The translations under genes and the position numbers were made by a program. The notes beneath the pieces are model-generated. The model saw only the letters and a list, made by a program, of their open reading frames with translations, was not told where the DNA came from and did not search any database. DNA of 64,000 nt from Agapanthus africanus. Taxonomy: Eukaryota; Streptophyta; Magnoliopsida; Asparagales; Amaryllidaceae. Within the stretch, counting starts at the first letter, position 1. Each line of letters starts with the position of its first letter. Positions 35,545-45,907 of the stretch are shown piece after piece. The stretch covers positions 559,122,315 to 559,186,314 of the forward strand of contig CM057346.1 of the NCBI GenBank assembly GCA_030015575.1, in the 5' to 3' direction.

Positions 35545-36637
35545 AAGTAAAAACCATAATTTTATAAGATTATTATTTACAATAAAATAGCTTAATCCAT
35601 CCTAAAAGAATATAATTTCATTTAAATACCTTGATCTTTACTAAATGGCTATTTTTCAGTAAAAACCATAACCTTTATAAATGATATTTTCGAAAAAGAA
35701 TACTTAAAAGATAATTTCAAATAAATACCATAATCTTTTATTAAAAAGGCATTTTCTTTAAAATACCATGGGTTTTCCCAAAATTATAATTACTCTAAAA
35801 TATCATGGTTTTCTTATAAACCATAACTACCATTAAATGCCATGTTTTTTTTATTAACTAAGGGTTCTATAAAATATTATGATACAACTTACAGACTTTA
35901 AAAGGCAACAGGATAAATTGAGTAGTTGTGGAAGGCCATATTAAACGAGATCAATTATTTAAACAAAAGTTACAACATACATGACACATGATTCGGTTAG
36001 GGTTAGAATGCGTGAACCTATGTATGGAATACTTATAAATGAGGATCCCTGCAGGTGTGGGTGAACAGTCCAATATGTGGACAACTACAAACTCGATAAT
36101 CGGGCGAATACTAACCCTACTTTGAGGGCGAATAATCCAATATGTGGATGACATATAATGTGGAAATTCCATGCCTAAATGATATCCGCACTAACTCTAA
36201 TTCGTCAAAACCATTACACCGAATAACGGGGATGGGTAGTTTGATTGGGCAAGGGGATGCGGAACTCGGATTCCCTTACTACTCGATCATGATCTCGGGA
36301 AGTGAAACGGTACATTTCATTTCCCCAGTTGTTGTTCTGTGGCCACAACGAAATAATCGCGAGTATTCGGACCCTTATTTAACAAACTAATGCGAACTTT
36401 TACCTAACATATACCTCATACAAACATACTCTTATTCAGATATATCTCATTCAGCATGCCCTTATTTCCATACACCTCATATCCTCATACCCATATACAT
36501 CATATCGGTACGCACACATCATACCTATATACATTTGCTCGTTTTTTTACCTTTACTTTCTTATGAGCAAATCCTACCCGAGTATAACTCGCTGACGGAC
36601 TTTTCTTTTCTCTCTTTATCTTTGGAATATCCATTAG

Positions 36638-36718
36638 TTTAGAATGAGTATTATGATGAGGAACAAGGTGTGGATCCTACTAATGAAGATTATGCGGACC
36701 TAACGACGAAAGATTAGC
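36638..36718 (+). other. Short acidic reading frame in LTR F
   Basis: Directly after an acceptor-like AG (36636-36637), a short frame reads EQGVDPTNEDYADLTTKD and ends in TAG. LTR J has a comparable short acidic frame after an acceptor-like AG, about the same distance from its LTR end. It is too short to call a gene on its own. Confidence 0.35.
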
Positions 36719-37166
36719 TAGTTTTATTTTTGTTTGTTGCCCACATGTTTAGGGCTTTTGCTTCTTCTTTGATGTAATTAAACTATTTAGTTTATTTTAC
36801 TCATTCTTTTGGGATATAATAAAGTTTGGTTAATGGAAATAAATGCCTTCAGCTTTTATTATTTTGTTTTGGTACATATCCTACATGTTATAGATATTCA
36901 GACGGTTAACGTAACCGTATTGAATCGACCACCTTCAATACAGTTAGGTTGCGGACCATACGTCACCCTTTACCTTCTATTGGGAAGTGGGGCATAAATG
37001 GTTTTGGTGGTGGCCCATGCAGGTCCTCAACGTACTAAAATGAAATCGTTAACTGACTTATTATATTTGTGAATCTCATCCACTTATATCGATTTCACAA
37101 TTTTTCCATATTCCTTGTCCTTTCCTTGACATTTTTTCTCCTGACCATGGCGTTTCTTCTCAGGTC

Positions 37167-37717
37167 ATGGCAAATCTTTCGGATGAGGACAACATGTCAG
37201 ACATCACTTTTGAGGCTATGCTTGGATATTCAGACGATGAAGTACCAATATGTCCAATGGCAATTTGGAAGATGGAGAAGGAGAATTCCCGGTAGAGGAA
37301 GAACCTGAGGAAGAGAAGGCTCATGTGGGGAAAGAAGAGCCTGGGGAGGACGCCCCTGCTGAAGAGGAGGATCCCGTTGAGGAGGAAGAGGAGCCTACAA
37401 AAGAGGATTCCATGGAGGAAGAACCAGAGGAAGAGGAAGCTCATGCGGAAGAAAAAGAAGAGCCCGAGGAGGAGGCCCCCGCTGAAGAGGAGATTCCTGT
37501 TAAAGAGGAGGAACCAGAAGAATACTGTCCGCACATGTGGTTTATTGGGAAACACTTTATATTCGGGGAAATGCTTATCGATGTGTTCGCCGTACCCCTC
37601 CACAACTCTATCGTCGGGATGAACCAGGCTCACACTTCTTTTATAGTTTTGCAAGAAAGGTCAATAAATGCCGAGCCAATAACACGCGGTTTCCACTGTA
37701 TGATTGATGGTCGATGA
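37167..37717 (+). pseudogene. Acidic Glu/Pro-rich extra ORF between LTR F and gag
   Basis: A short frame begins at ATG 37167, right after TTTCTTCTCAG, and reads MANLSDEDNMSDITFEAMLG with a stop at 37293-37295. The overlapping frame 37250-37717 (155 codons) continues with repeats of EEEPEEEKAH and EEEAPAEEE type over about 80 residues, then a non-repetitive tail (CPHMWFIGKHFIFGEML). One frameshift would join the two. Chromoviruses do not usually carry an ORF before gag, and the product is unknown. The 164-codon ORF on the opposite strand is a shadow of the repeats. Confidence 0.5.
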
Positions 37718-37991
37718 CTGAAACGCTTATAACTAGTTCGTGTCATATTTAGTTTCTTAGTTCCTCAGTGGGCCAAATAAGCTATGTATAGCAGTAGGGC
37801 CATATTTAATCTTCATTGTATCTCCTTTAGCATTTATTAATAAAATCTTAACTTCAAACAATTTAACCCTTGTGCCTCTCGCTTTTCCTTATCAGTTTTC
37901 CTCTTGAATTAATTGTTACTTCTCATGCAAGCTACTATCCTAAGTCATTTCCAGCCTGTTTGTAACTTAACCTCTTCTGATTCAGATCATC

Positions 37992-38705
37992 ATGGCTGGA
38001 TGACACCATAACCGTAACAGAAGGGGAAATAGGGTCAATGAATCCGCTGCTCAGCAATCAGCTATGCTACAAATGATGCAAGGACTACTAGAGCAACAGC
38101 AGCAGGAGACAGCTGCCCTTCATCAGGAGCTGTGAGAAAGTAACCAGCAACAAGCAGATATTTTAAGAAAGGAACTAGCCCCAGTTCCTCAAGATTCGGC
38201 GGAAGTGAAGCAATTCAGATCACTTCACCCTAAGACCTTTTTAGGAAAGGAAACTCTCTTAGAAGCTGGGGAATGGCTCAAGGGAATAGTCAATGATCTC
38301 GGTGCCACTCAAATTCCTTAGGACGCGTGGGTGAACATTGTTAAACTACAACTCACGGTTAATGCCAGAATATGGTGGGAGGCCGAGGAAAGTAGACTAA
38401 AGGAGCCCATTGACTGGAAAACGTTCAAACAACGTTTTGATACTCAATACTTTCCAGTCGTGGCACACCTAAAGATGGAAATAGAGTTTATACAATTCCA
38501 ACAAGGGAGCATGTGGGATAAGCCTGTGGACGAGTACGCTTCGGAATTCGCAAGGTTAAGCCGGTTCGCGCATCACCTGGTAGCAACCCCAGAACTATAC
38601 GCTAAAAGGTGCGCGCATCACCTGGTAGCAACCCCAGAACTACTCTTTCAACTTATGATGAAATTTTAGAGGCGGCGCGAAACTTTGAAGACCTTTAGAG
38701 ACGCA
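37992..38705 (+). pseudogene. gag: Chromovirus F gag, broken
   Basis: One frame from ATG 37992 aligns with chromovirus gag: a Gln-rich N-terminus (MLQMMQGLLEQQQQETAALH), then the retrotransposon gag domain (NARIWWEAEESRLKEPIDW, QRFDTQYFPVVAH, VDEYASEFARLSRFA). In-frame stops occur at the fourth codon (TGA), after HQEL (TGA) and after TQIP (TAG). An in-frame tandem duplication (period 45 bp, from 38567 and 38612) repeats HHLVATPEL, and after it the frame shifts. The frame is then cut by solo LTR H. Confidence 0.82.
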
Positions 38706-38710
38706 TAAGG
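38706..38710 (+). repeat. Target site duplication TAAGG, left copy (solo LTR H)
   Basis: This is repeated at 40788-40792. Confidence 0.92.
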
Positions 38711-40787
38711 TGTTGGATATGTATGCCCTAGAGGCCATTATTGTATAGTACTAGTTTGTATAATACATTTTGGAAGCTTGGGATATATACACGGATTTTA
38801 CGACAGTCTTGCTCGATATAGTAGTATGCTACTTGGTTTGTTTCTATCTTAATATGTGTATATGTTTCTTTTAACATATTGCTAATACATATTGATGGAG
38901 ACCTTAGGATCTTTGCTTGACTACCGGCGTTGTGATGGCGATCACACTAGTGGGGGTTGGGTAGTCTATAATCGCATCTTTATTTTGGTCCCTAGTCGTA
39001 GGATTATCGAGACAGGGCATCGATACTCCAGAGTAGACTGGTGCATACGCTTCTTGTCCCAGCAGGGGAGATGGTCTGTCCCACAGCCATCAGTACGTCG
39101 TACTGGAGATAGTATGCAGGTGCTCGTTAAGTTACGAGTACACTGGACAGGACTCGTCGAGAACTGTTGGTTGGTATTATACCTATCTTCAGTTAACAGT
39201 TCTCATGTGACATGAGTACAGCTTAGTCCGTTGACTTGACACTGTCACTTCGCCTCAAGTGTGTTCCCATTGTTCTTAGATTACTACCCTACCACGGCTC
39301 TATTGAGTTGTGCAAACAGGTAGTAGTTGGGTGCAGTCCCGAAGCACTTGGAGGCAGTGACGGTTAGACAGGATTCGTCTCTCCCGGTATTGGGAGTTGA
39401 TATCGTGCTGTGTCTAGGAGAGCCATTACACATAGTCGTCCCTGGCCAGGGCAAGCGAGAATTACTGGTAGTGTTTCCAGTAGTTTCTCAGGGTGTTCTG
39501 GACTACACTCCGACACGACTTGTACCGCTATTAGGGGACTGACGTTTACCGCCCTCTAGGCCTACCATGCGATACTCTCAGACGAACAGACCGGACTGTA
39601 CGGAGATTGTCACATTCAGGCTCAGTAGGAGTTCGGATGGGTTCACCTCATCGGTCTTCTTATCGGCATCTACCTGGGGACCGTTACATACAGCTAGTAC
39701 CGCTTGCGGCCTGTGGTTAAACCCACTGCCAGCGTAGTGTCGAGTCTTTAGAGTCCCACACAGAGGGTTATTCGCCTTTGGGCAAAACAGAGTAGAGGTC
39801 GCATGGTTTTGCGACGGGGTTCGTTCACATCCGCGCACTTGTGCACGTTTGGTGTCCGGGCAGTTATTACTAGCGAGCTTTGGTTTAATCCAGATCCTAG
39901 TATTTGTTTTGGGATTGGTTTTGTCTCATTGTGTTTGTGTTCCTCGGAACACGGATGCGGGTGTGTATGCACAGTTGATAGAGGCAGAGGAATCTCATTA
40001 GGGTTTTTGACAGTTGACTTTTTCTTAACCTTAATGAGAATGAGAAATATGATTAATGATATTAATTAAGGATAATTGTGCCATGGTTAGGTTGACCATT
40101 TGACTTTTGTTGACCTTTTGACTTTGGTTGACCGGTTGACTTTTGTTGACCATCATCATTTCACTTGCAAGATGCTTCTTGTTTCTTGCAAAATGCATTT
40201 ATTGTGAAATGATAATGGTCATTCAAAACTAACCATCACAATTATCTTTATTATTATTCTTATTATTTCATATTATCTCATATGTGAGCATGGTTGTAGA
40301 ATTCAATTATCATTCTATCATGTTCTTTCTCTCTCTTGAAAAAGCTCTCCCTCTTCCTCTCTAAAAGTTTTAATCTTTCATGAGTTGAAAATCAAAAGCT
40401 TTTGAGACAAAACCATCAAAACATCTCTTTACTCTTTCTAGGTTCTTTGTTTAGCAAACCAAGCACTCTAGTTACCTCTTGGTTAAGGTAGGAGCTCAAG
40501 GTAGAGGCTCTCGGGTGGATCTATCTTCGGCAAAGAGAAGACGACGAGGAAGAGCCGTCTACGCCACTACAAGGAGCAAGCAAGAAGGAGAACCATAACA
40601 AGAAAAGAAGGAATTCAAGACCTAGGTATAACCATTCAACATAGCAGCTAGAACTTGTTGTTAGTATGTTAGTTTTTGTTTAGAAAAGATCCTTTATGGA
40701 TGGTCCATGTTACCTTGTGAGAAAAAAATTGATTTTTACTTATTCCGCCTCCCCGAAAGAACCGGGGTGGGTAACGTGGACCTAACA
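38711..40787 (+). mobile_element. Copia (Angela-type) solo LTR H
   Basis: This 2.08-kb LTR begins TGTTGGATATGTATGCCC and ends GACCTAACA, and it is flanked by TAAGG on both sides. No internal sequence is present, so it is a solo LTR left by recombination between two LTRs. It is homologous over most of its length to the LTR at 983-2874. Confidence 0.93.
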
Positions 40788-40792
40788 TAAGG

Positions 40793-40847
40793 AAGGATGA
40801 CCGTTTGTCAGGTGTTAAGCGACCGGCCAATCAAATTTTTGGGGGAT
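40793..40847 (+). pseudogene. gag: Chromovirus F gag, short continuation
   Basis: After solo LTR H the gag frame continues for a few residues (KDDRLSGVKRPANQIF) until about 40840, where element D begins. This shows that both H and D inserted into F's gag. Confidence 0.6.
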
Positions 40848-40964
40848 TGTTCCCGCCAAAAATTTTTGGCTTAGAGCTTGCTCTTCCCTTAAAAAAATAA
40901 AGGGAATGCTCAATGTGTTAAATACATGCACCCACATGCAAGGCATGTAACTATCACCTCAGAT

Positions 40965-41255
40965 AGCGCCGCATGTGAAGTTCACGTTGGCGCCAATATG
41001 CAAAGCACGGGAGCGCCTGTTCCCCTAATATTTAAACATAATAAAACAGCTAAGCTCTGTTAAAATTTTGTTGAGGCAGCGTCTCGCGTGCCCCTCACGA
41101 GGGCGCCAGCGCCAGCGCCAATCTTGTAGGATTAATCCTATGGTAGCGCCACACATGCTACTCACATGGGCGCAAATGTGCAAAGCACATGAGCGCCTAT
41201 CATAAATAAAAATTAAATTCTTAAGTGGCGTCCACGCGCACAACACGTGAGCGCC
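40965..41255 (+). repeat. Array of GCGCC...CACGTG...GGCGC palindromes, left set
   Basis: Six imperfect palindromes of about 29-31 bp are packed here, at 40965, 40989, 41077, 41145, 41169 and 41227. Each opens with an AGCGCC or GGCGTC word, has a CATG/CACGTG-like core and closes with GGCGCC or GAGCGCC. Three more copies lie at 42668-42800. Confidence 0.75.
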
Positions 41256-41319
41256 GGTGTCCAAATTAAAAGCAAGCGGAATTGAATTCTACATAGGGAT
41301 ACTTTCCTAAAAACCGGGA

Positions 41320-42500
41320 TATTCTCTGTTAAACAGAGTCGTTGGATCAAAGATCCAATGGTGATAATAAATCATCAGATGATAAATTCTATTTGGGAAA
41401 TATTTTCTTTCTAATATGGAAAGATCTTCTCTGATAGAGAATCTTGGATTTAAAATCCAATTGTGAAAAAACTGTCACCAATTAAACCATATGATAGAAT
41501 TAAATTCTATGTGGGAAATATTTTCCACATCTTCATAAAATAAGAGAGATTTTCTCTGTTAAACAGAATTAAATTCTATGGTTAGGAAAATATTTCCTAA
41601 TTTTATTAACTAACAAAATATTCATATGATAGAATAAAATTCTATCTTAGTAAAATATTTTCTAATCTTGATAAACAAATAAGAAGGATCTTCTCTATTA
41701 GATAGAATAAAATTCAATATTAGGAAAATATCTTTCTAATCTTATGATAGAATAAAATTCTATCTCAGGAAAATATTTCCTAATCTTGTTAAACAAGCAT
41801 GAAATCTTCTCTGTTAAAAAGAGTGTCTTTGGATTAAAAATCCAACGGTGAATAAAATTCACCGATTGATCTAAAAAATAATTTTGATTGATCATGAAAT
41901 CAATCATGATCTCTCAATGTGAGATTTTAACAAAAAATTGATTTTTCTCTTCTCCTATAAATAGGAGCAAAGAGATTAATCAGAAGGGAGAGGACTAGAT
42001 AAAAAAGAAAAGAAAAGAGGAGATCCCCCATAAGCTTCTGTAAAAATACAGAAGGCTCAAAAACCAACAGAGAATTTAATTCTCTTAAAGAAGAAGATCT
42101 CCCTCCTAAAATCCCTAGGTAAAGAAAAGAAGAGATCAAAATATCTCTTTTACCTAACATACCATATCTAAGGGTTTAACCCTTTTAAAAGAACTTAGTT
42201 CTTTTTCTGGATCAGAGATCCACAAGACAACTCTTCCACAAGTTGAGAATTTAATTCTCATCGGGAAGATCTTGTTCTTGAGAATCAAAAATTCAGAGAG
42301 GAACATGGATACAAGAACGTGGAGAAAATTGAGTCCATAATACTCCAAGAATTTAGTTCCTTTAAATCAAGAACTTAATTTTTTAAAGAACCTGATCTAA
42401 GATCCTCAAAATAGTGATCTTGGTGATCCTTAATGGTCAAAACACCATTAAAAGAGGTTTAACCTCTCTGAAAACATGAACATGGAAAATATGGAGTTCA
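41320..42500 (+). repeat. Run of short perfect palindromes in element D
   Basis: At least twenty words are followed within a few bases by their own reverse complement, usually with AAA or one base between. Examples are CTCTGTT/AACAGAG (41324), TTGGATC/GATCCAA (41342), GATAGAAT/ATTCTATC (41746), CGGTGAAT/ATTCACCG (41846) and CTTCTGTA/TACAGAAG (42035). A transcript would fold into a string of hairpins. The region has no coding frame. Confidence 0.85.
41956..41963 (+). promoter_or_regulatory. TATA box candidate in element D LTR
   Basis: TATAAATA lies within the palindrome CTCCTAT-AA-ATAGGAG (41952-41967). Its position inside the presumed 5' LTR and its orientation fit transcription of the plus-strand gag. 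Confidence 0.5.
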
Positions 42501-42667
42501 TAATACTCCAGCAACTTAGTTCCTTCAAATCAAGAATTTAGTTCTTAAAGAATATGATCCCAGATCCTCAAAATAATAATCTTGGTGATCGTTGATGGTC
42601 AAAATGTCATTAATAGAGATTTAAGTTCTCTAAAAACATCAACAGAGATTAAATCTCCAAAAGAACT

Positions 42668-42800
42668 CAGCGCCACACGTGAAAAGTACGTGAGCGCTCA
42701 AGGCCAAGTTATACAGCGTCTCACGTGAAACACACGTGGGCGCCGGGAAAAGTTAGTGCTTAGCACTATTGGAGCGCCTCACGTGATACACGTGAGCGCT
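42668..42800 (+). repeat. Array of GCGCC...CACGTG...GGCGC palindromes, right set
   Basis: Three units at 42668, 42715 and 42772 have the form AGCGYC-NCACGTGA-...-ACGTGRGCGC. They are cleaner than the left set and contain full CACGTG words. Confidence 0.78.
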
Positions 42801-42839
42801 ATATGCATCTAAGTGCTTAGCATTGCTGGGTGTTACAGA

Positions 42840-43972
42840 ACCCAATCTTAGTTCAAATTGGCTAAGCTTATATGCATGCTATCCAAACTGATCTTAGTCT
42901 CAAACATGACTAATGATCTCTCATTGATGATATCCAAAACGATATTCATCCTATATCTTCTAAGGTAATCTTAGTCTCAATAACGCTATTGATTCTTAGA
43001 TGATCCACCGTTATCTTTTTCTTCAAATACGGGATTTGGTTTAAGGGTACATCTCTCTACACCTCTGATATATGTTATTGTAATTCCTCAACGTCTTCAG
43101 AGAGGTAGCGGGTCCCGACAACCAACAACTCTTTTCTCATCCCAGCTTAATGTAAAACTTCATCAAGATTGGGAATGATATATCCCACGTTGATGCACTT
43201 CCAAATTGACGTGCCCACCTCAAATCGGATCACACTCCAAATTTGGTGCATTCCATGTCACCATCGTTCACTCCGCCACGTAACAAATACACGTGCGCAG
43301 AAGTTGAATGTTGGACCGAAATATCCTTAAACTAACATTCATCCCTAAAATGGGAATGTTGGACCGAAATGTACTTAAACTAATCTTCGCCCCCAAACAG
43401 GGCGATAATGGACCGAAATGTTCTTAAACTAACATTCATCCCAAATAGGGAATGCTGGACCCCGATGTCCTTAAACTAATATGTTTTGCCCTGCGGACTG
43501 TCTCCATAATGACTACCGTATACTATCCATAGGCTATTCATATATGATCTAATGATCAGTTGAGCCCATATGCTCATAGCTCATAAGTCGATCTTAGTCT
43601 CAAATATGGCTAATGATCCTTAAATCAAACCCAAATATCCCATGAAACGATGGACCTCACAAATGTGAGATCTGCGTCCTAAGTTCATTCCCGTTGGCAA
43701 ACTACGCTACCAACGTGGGCCCCGTCAAGCAAAGTTCTTGACCTAAACCCAAATCTCAAATATACGGATTGAGACTAAACATCGCCCTACGTGCGACGAC
43801 ATAAATTAGTCTCCATATACAATCTACGGGAAACAAAAACATGCACGACACGAAGTGAACTTCCGGAGCAGGAGAAAGTGGTTATCGCAATGCGGTAACG
43901 TAATTAACTGCAGGGGCTGTGCCTGCAGGGAAGAGCGTCCCCACAATCAAAAACCCCTCATAAAATGAGGGG
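42840..43972 (+). repeat. Element D hairpin-bearing repeats and a 47-nt minisatellite
   Basis: TTAGTC-TCAAACAT-GACTAA and variants recur (about 42849, 42895, 42970, 43592). From 43309 to 43493 four units carry TGGACCGAAATRT and TTAAACTAA, each with its own stem such as TCGCCC/GGGCGA. Single hairpins follow at 43881 (GTTATCGC/GCGGTAAC), 43908 (CTGCAGG/CCTGCAG) and 43954 (CCCCTCAT-AAA-ATGAGGGG). No coding frame is credible. Confidence 0.75.
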
Positions 43973-44043
43973 GGATATGATAAAGTCTGCTACAATGGCC
44001 GCGTTTGTCCAAACCTTCGATATATGGTGCCATAAATCAGCTT

Positions 44044-44048
44044 GGTAT
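44044..44048 (+). repeat. Target site duplication GGTAT, left copy (Athila I)
   Basis: This is repeated at 53217-53221. Confidence 0.92.
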
Positions 44049-44088
44049 TGATTTGAATGATTTCCGATTGTGTAAGTAAATCAAATGA

Positions 44089-44106
44089 TCCCCGGCAACG
44101 GCGCCA
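44089..44106 (-). other. Embedded tRNA-Asp primer-site copy (left LTR)
   Basis: TCCCCGGCAACGGCGCCA equals the 3' end of plant tRNA-Asp including CCA, so its complement would serve as primer site. It lies 40 bp inside the LTR end, separating two diverged copies of the LTR terminus. Confidence 0.88.
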
Positions 44107-45454
44107 TTTGATTTTAACGAATTCTTGTTTGTGTAATTGGGAAATTGTAAAGAAATCACAACCAAAAATAATTTGACCGCAATCAACTACGGTGTCGGAT
44201 GTAGATTGTAAGTGAGTGCGGATCGACCATAGGGACAGTGTAATAGTTTGTCTTTCGAATTAGATGAGTTGAAACTTTAAAGGAAAGAAAACAAAACAAT
44301 TCATGATTTATATTTGAAGTTCAAGAATTAGAAAATCTAGATCTAATAACAAGAAAAAGATAGAATCAAGAATTGAGAGTTTGATGATTTTTCCAACCAA
44401 ATATCAAGAATCGAAATGAGGCTCGTAGGAATCGATCGGATCTATAGATGTGATGTAATCTTACAATTTCGTATTCTTATCCTTCGATGAATTGATACTA
44501 GATCGATGATGATCGATCGAGAATTAGGGATTTCTTATGAAACTAGGGTTTCATCTTATCCCTTGTTCTTTCGTCGATATCATTCATATTCTAGCCTCTA
44601 GTAAATTCAAGAAATGATCGTAGATTCCTAATTTCGAGCGATCACAATCAAGAAAGCATCGCTACGAAACTAGGTCACCGATTCTTGAACTTGCTAGGGT
44701 TTACAAAACTCGTAGGACTCAAGAATCGTATTAAGATTTGTTACATCATCATTCTATTGATCGTCTCGACTCCTTAACGAGCGGAGTTTTACTCAAACAT
44801 CACAACAAGAACCACAATCACAAATTGAGATCTAATCATGATGCAAGAATTAAAAGAAAGCAAAATTAAACAATTTCACCTTTTATTTATATCAACAATT
44901 TCGTTACAATCGCTCAAGAACTACAAGAGGAAGAACTCGATCGTCGATTTGGCTTCGCTCGTCTTCTTGAGTCGCGGATCGGCTTGGATCACCTGCCCGA
45001 TTGAAGATCGGCTCGGCTCCTAAAAGGTTGAAGGCTTCTCGCTTGATTGGTACTCGGGATCTTGAATTTGGAGTGGAATTAGGGTTAGGGTTTCGCACAA
45101 GTCTTGTCACTAGATTTGTGGAAGAAGATGAAGAAAGAGGTAAAGATTAAGGAACTAATGAACTAAGATTGAACTATTCAAGAACTACTTCAACCCTTAG
45201 ATCTAGGCTTCTATTTATAGATCTCAAAACCCTAGATCTAGGATTTAAATTTTAAGTTTCCCTCCAAAAGTTTGTTGAGGAGATTTTGAATTTCCCTCCA
45301 AAAGTTAGTTAGAGAGAAGCTTCTAGATGTGAATAGTTAGGAGCTTAATCAAGATTAGCATGCTTAATGATCTTTGCTGATCTGGCAGAAGACTCTGGAG
45401 AATTCTGGAATTTGACGTGTCAAAATAAGGTGTAGCCACTGAGAGAAGAATTAT

Positions 45455-45538
45455 GCACCAAAATTCAAGTGATGACGTGGCAAAAGCGCCGCGGTTCCGC
45501 GGCGCTTTGGAGGCTTCAGAGCTTGGGACTTCTGGTGC
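45455..45538 (-). other. GC-rich hairpin in Athila I left LTR (one-arm form)
   Basis: AAAGCGCCGCGG and CCGCGGCGCTTT (45483-45494 and 45497-45508) form a perfect 12-bp palindrome around TT. GCACCA (45455) and TGGTGC (45533) give an outer pair. The right LTR has a two-motif form that is 30 bp longer. Confidence 0.8.
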
Positions 45539-45894
45539 TTGTTGGGCTTAAGTTGTGGGCCTTTCTTTGATACGTTGAATTGTATTTCTCCCTTTGGATT
45601 GCTACCAGATCTGAAAACATGGAGTTGGTGTATTTTTTATCAGCTTCTTTTGACTTTGCTCCTGCAATTTCCTGCACAAATCTCGAGACAAGTGTTGCGC
45701 AAATACAGAGATGATGCGATGCCATGAAATGCGGTCAATTTCCCTTAAAGTGCCGGTTTTAAAGTCTAACACATGCAATCTGATATTTTACGACTGATTT
45801 GCTAATATGTGAAATATGAATATCGAACACTTCTAAATGCGTGCAAAAGATGGGGAAATTGCCGTGTTAAAAATGCAGTATTTTCGACTGATCA

Positions 45895-45907
45895 AATTCC
45901 CCCAAAC
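45895..45907 (-). other. Athila I polypurine tract at the 3' LTR
   Basis: AATTCCCCCAAAC on plus is GTTTGGGGGAATT on the element's strand, directly before its 3' LTR. Similar tracts at 47097, 47210 and 47273 lie further inside. Confidence 0.85.

Larger units (their letters stand above)
33897..36997 (+). repeat. Chromovirus F 5' LTR
   Basis: It starts TGTAACGACCGTG after TGACTT, a start typical of plant chromovirus LTRs. Its right end is near GGGAAGTGGGGCA (36981-36994), which corresponds to the GGGAAGCGGGGCGTGACA end of LTR J. The exact end is uncertain by a few bases and the primer site is degraded (TGGTTTTGGTGG). It holds a 146-bp tandem duplication (35253-35398 and 35399-35544) and a possible intron (donor GTAGGA at 34668, acceptor AG at 36636-36637). 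Confidence 0.72.
44049..45894 (-). repeat. Athila I 3' LTR with embedded primer site
   Basis: This 1846-bp LTR begins TGATTTGAATGATTTCC on the plus strand and ends GACTGATCA. The tRNA-Asp primer-site complement TCCCCGGCAACGGCGCCA occurs inside it (44089-44106), followed by a second TGATTTTAACG start at 44109. A minus-strand TATA motif is at 45212-45219. The TSD GGTAT shows that 44049, not 44109, is the true end. Confidence 0.9.

Noticed and set aside
37160..37654. 164-codon minus-strand ORF, Phe/Leu-rich
   Set aside because: It is the antisense shadow of the Glu-rich repeats on the plus strand (glutamate codons read backwards give Phe/Leu) and has no domain of its own.
43954..43972. Bacterial-type terminator hairpin
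   Set aside because: The context is a eukaryotic retroelement, and this is one of many D hairpins with an AAA spacer.
45070..45095. Telomere-like GGTTAGGG words (also near 6447, 8208, 52370)
   Set aside because: There are only one or two units at each place, inside LTR sequence shared by copies; there is no telomeric array.
44109..45894. Left Athila LTR starting at 44109, implying a tandem Athila array
   Set aside because: The TSD GGTAT fits 44049 exactly, and both LTRs carry the extra 60 bp, so the embedded primer site is part of the LTR.
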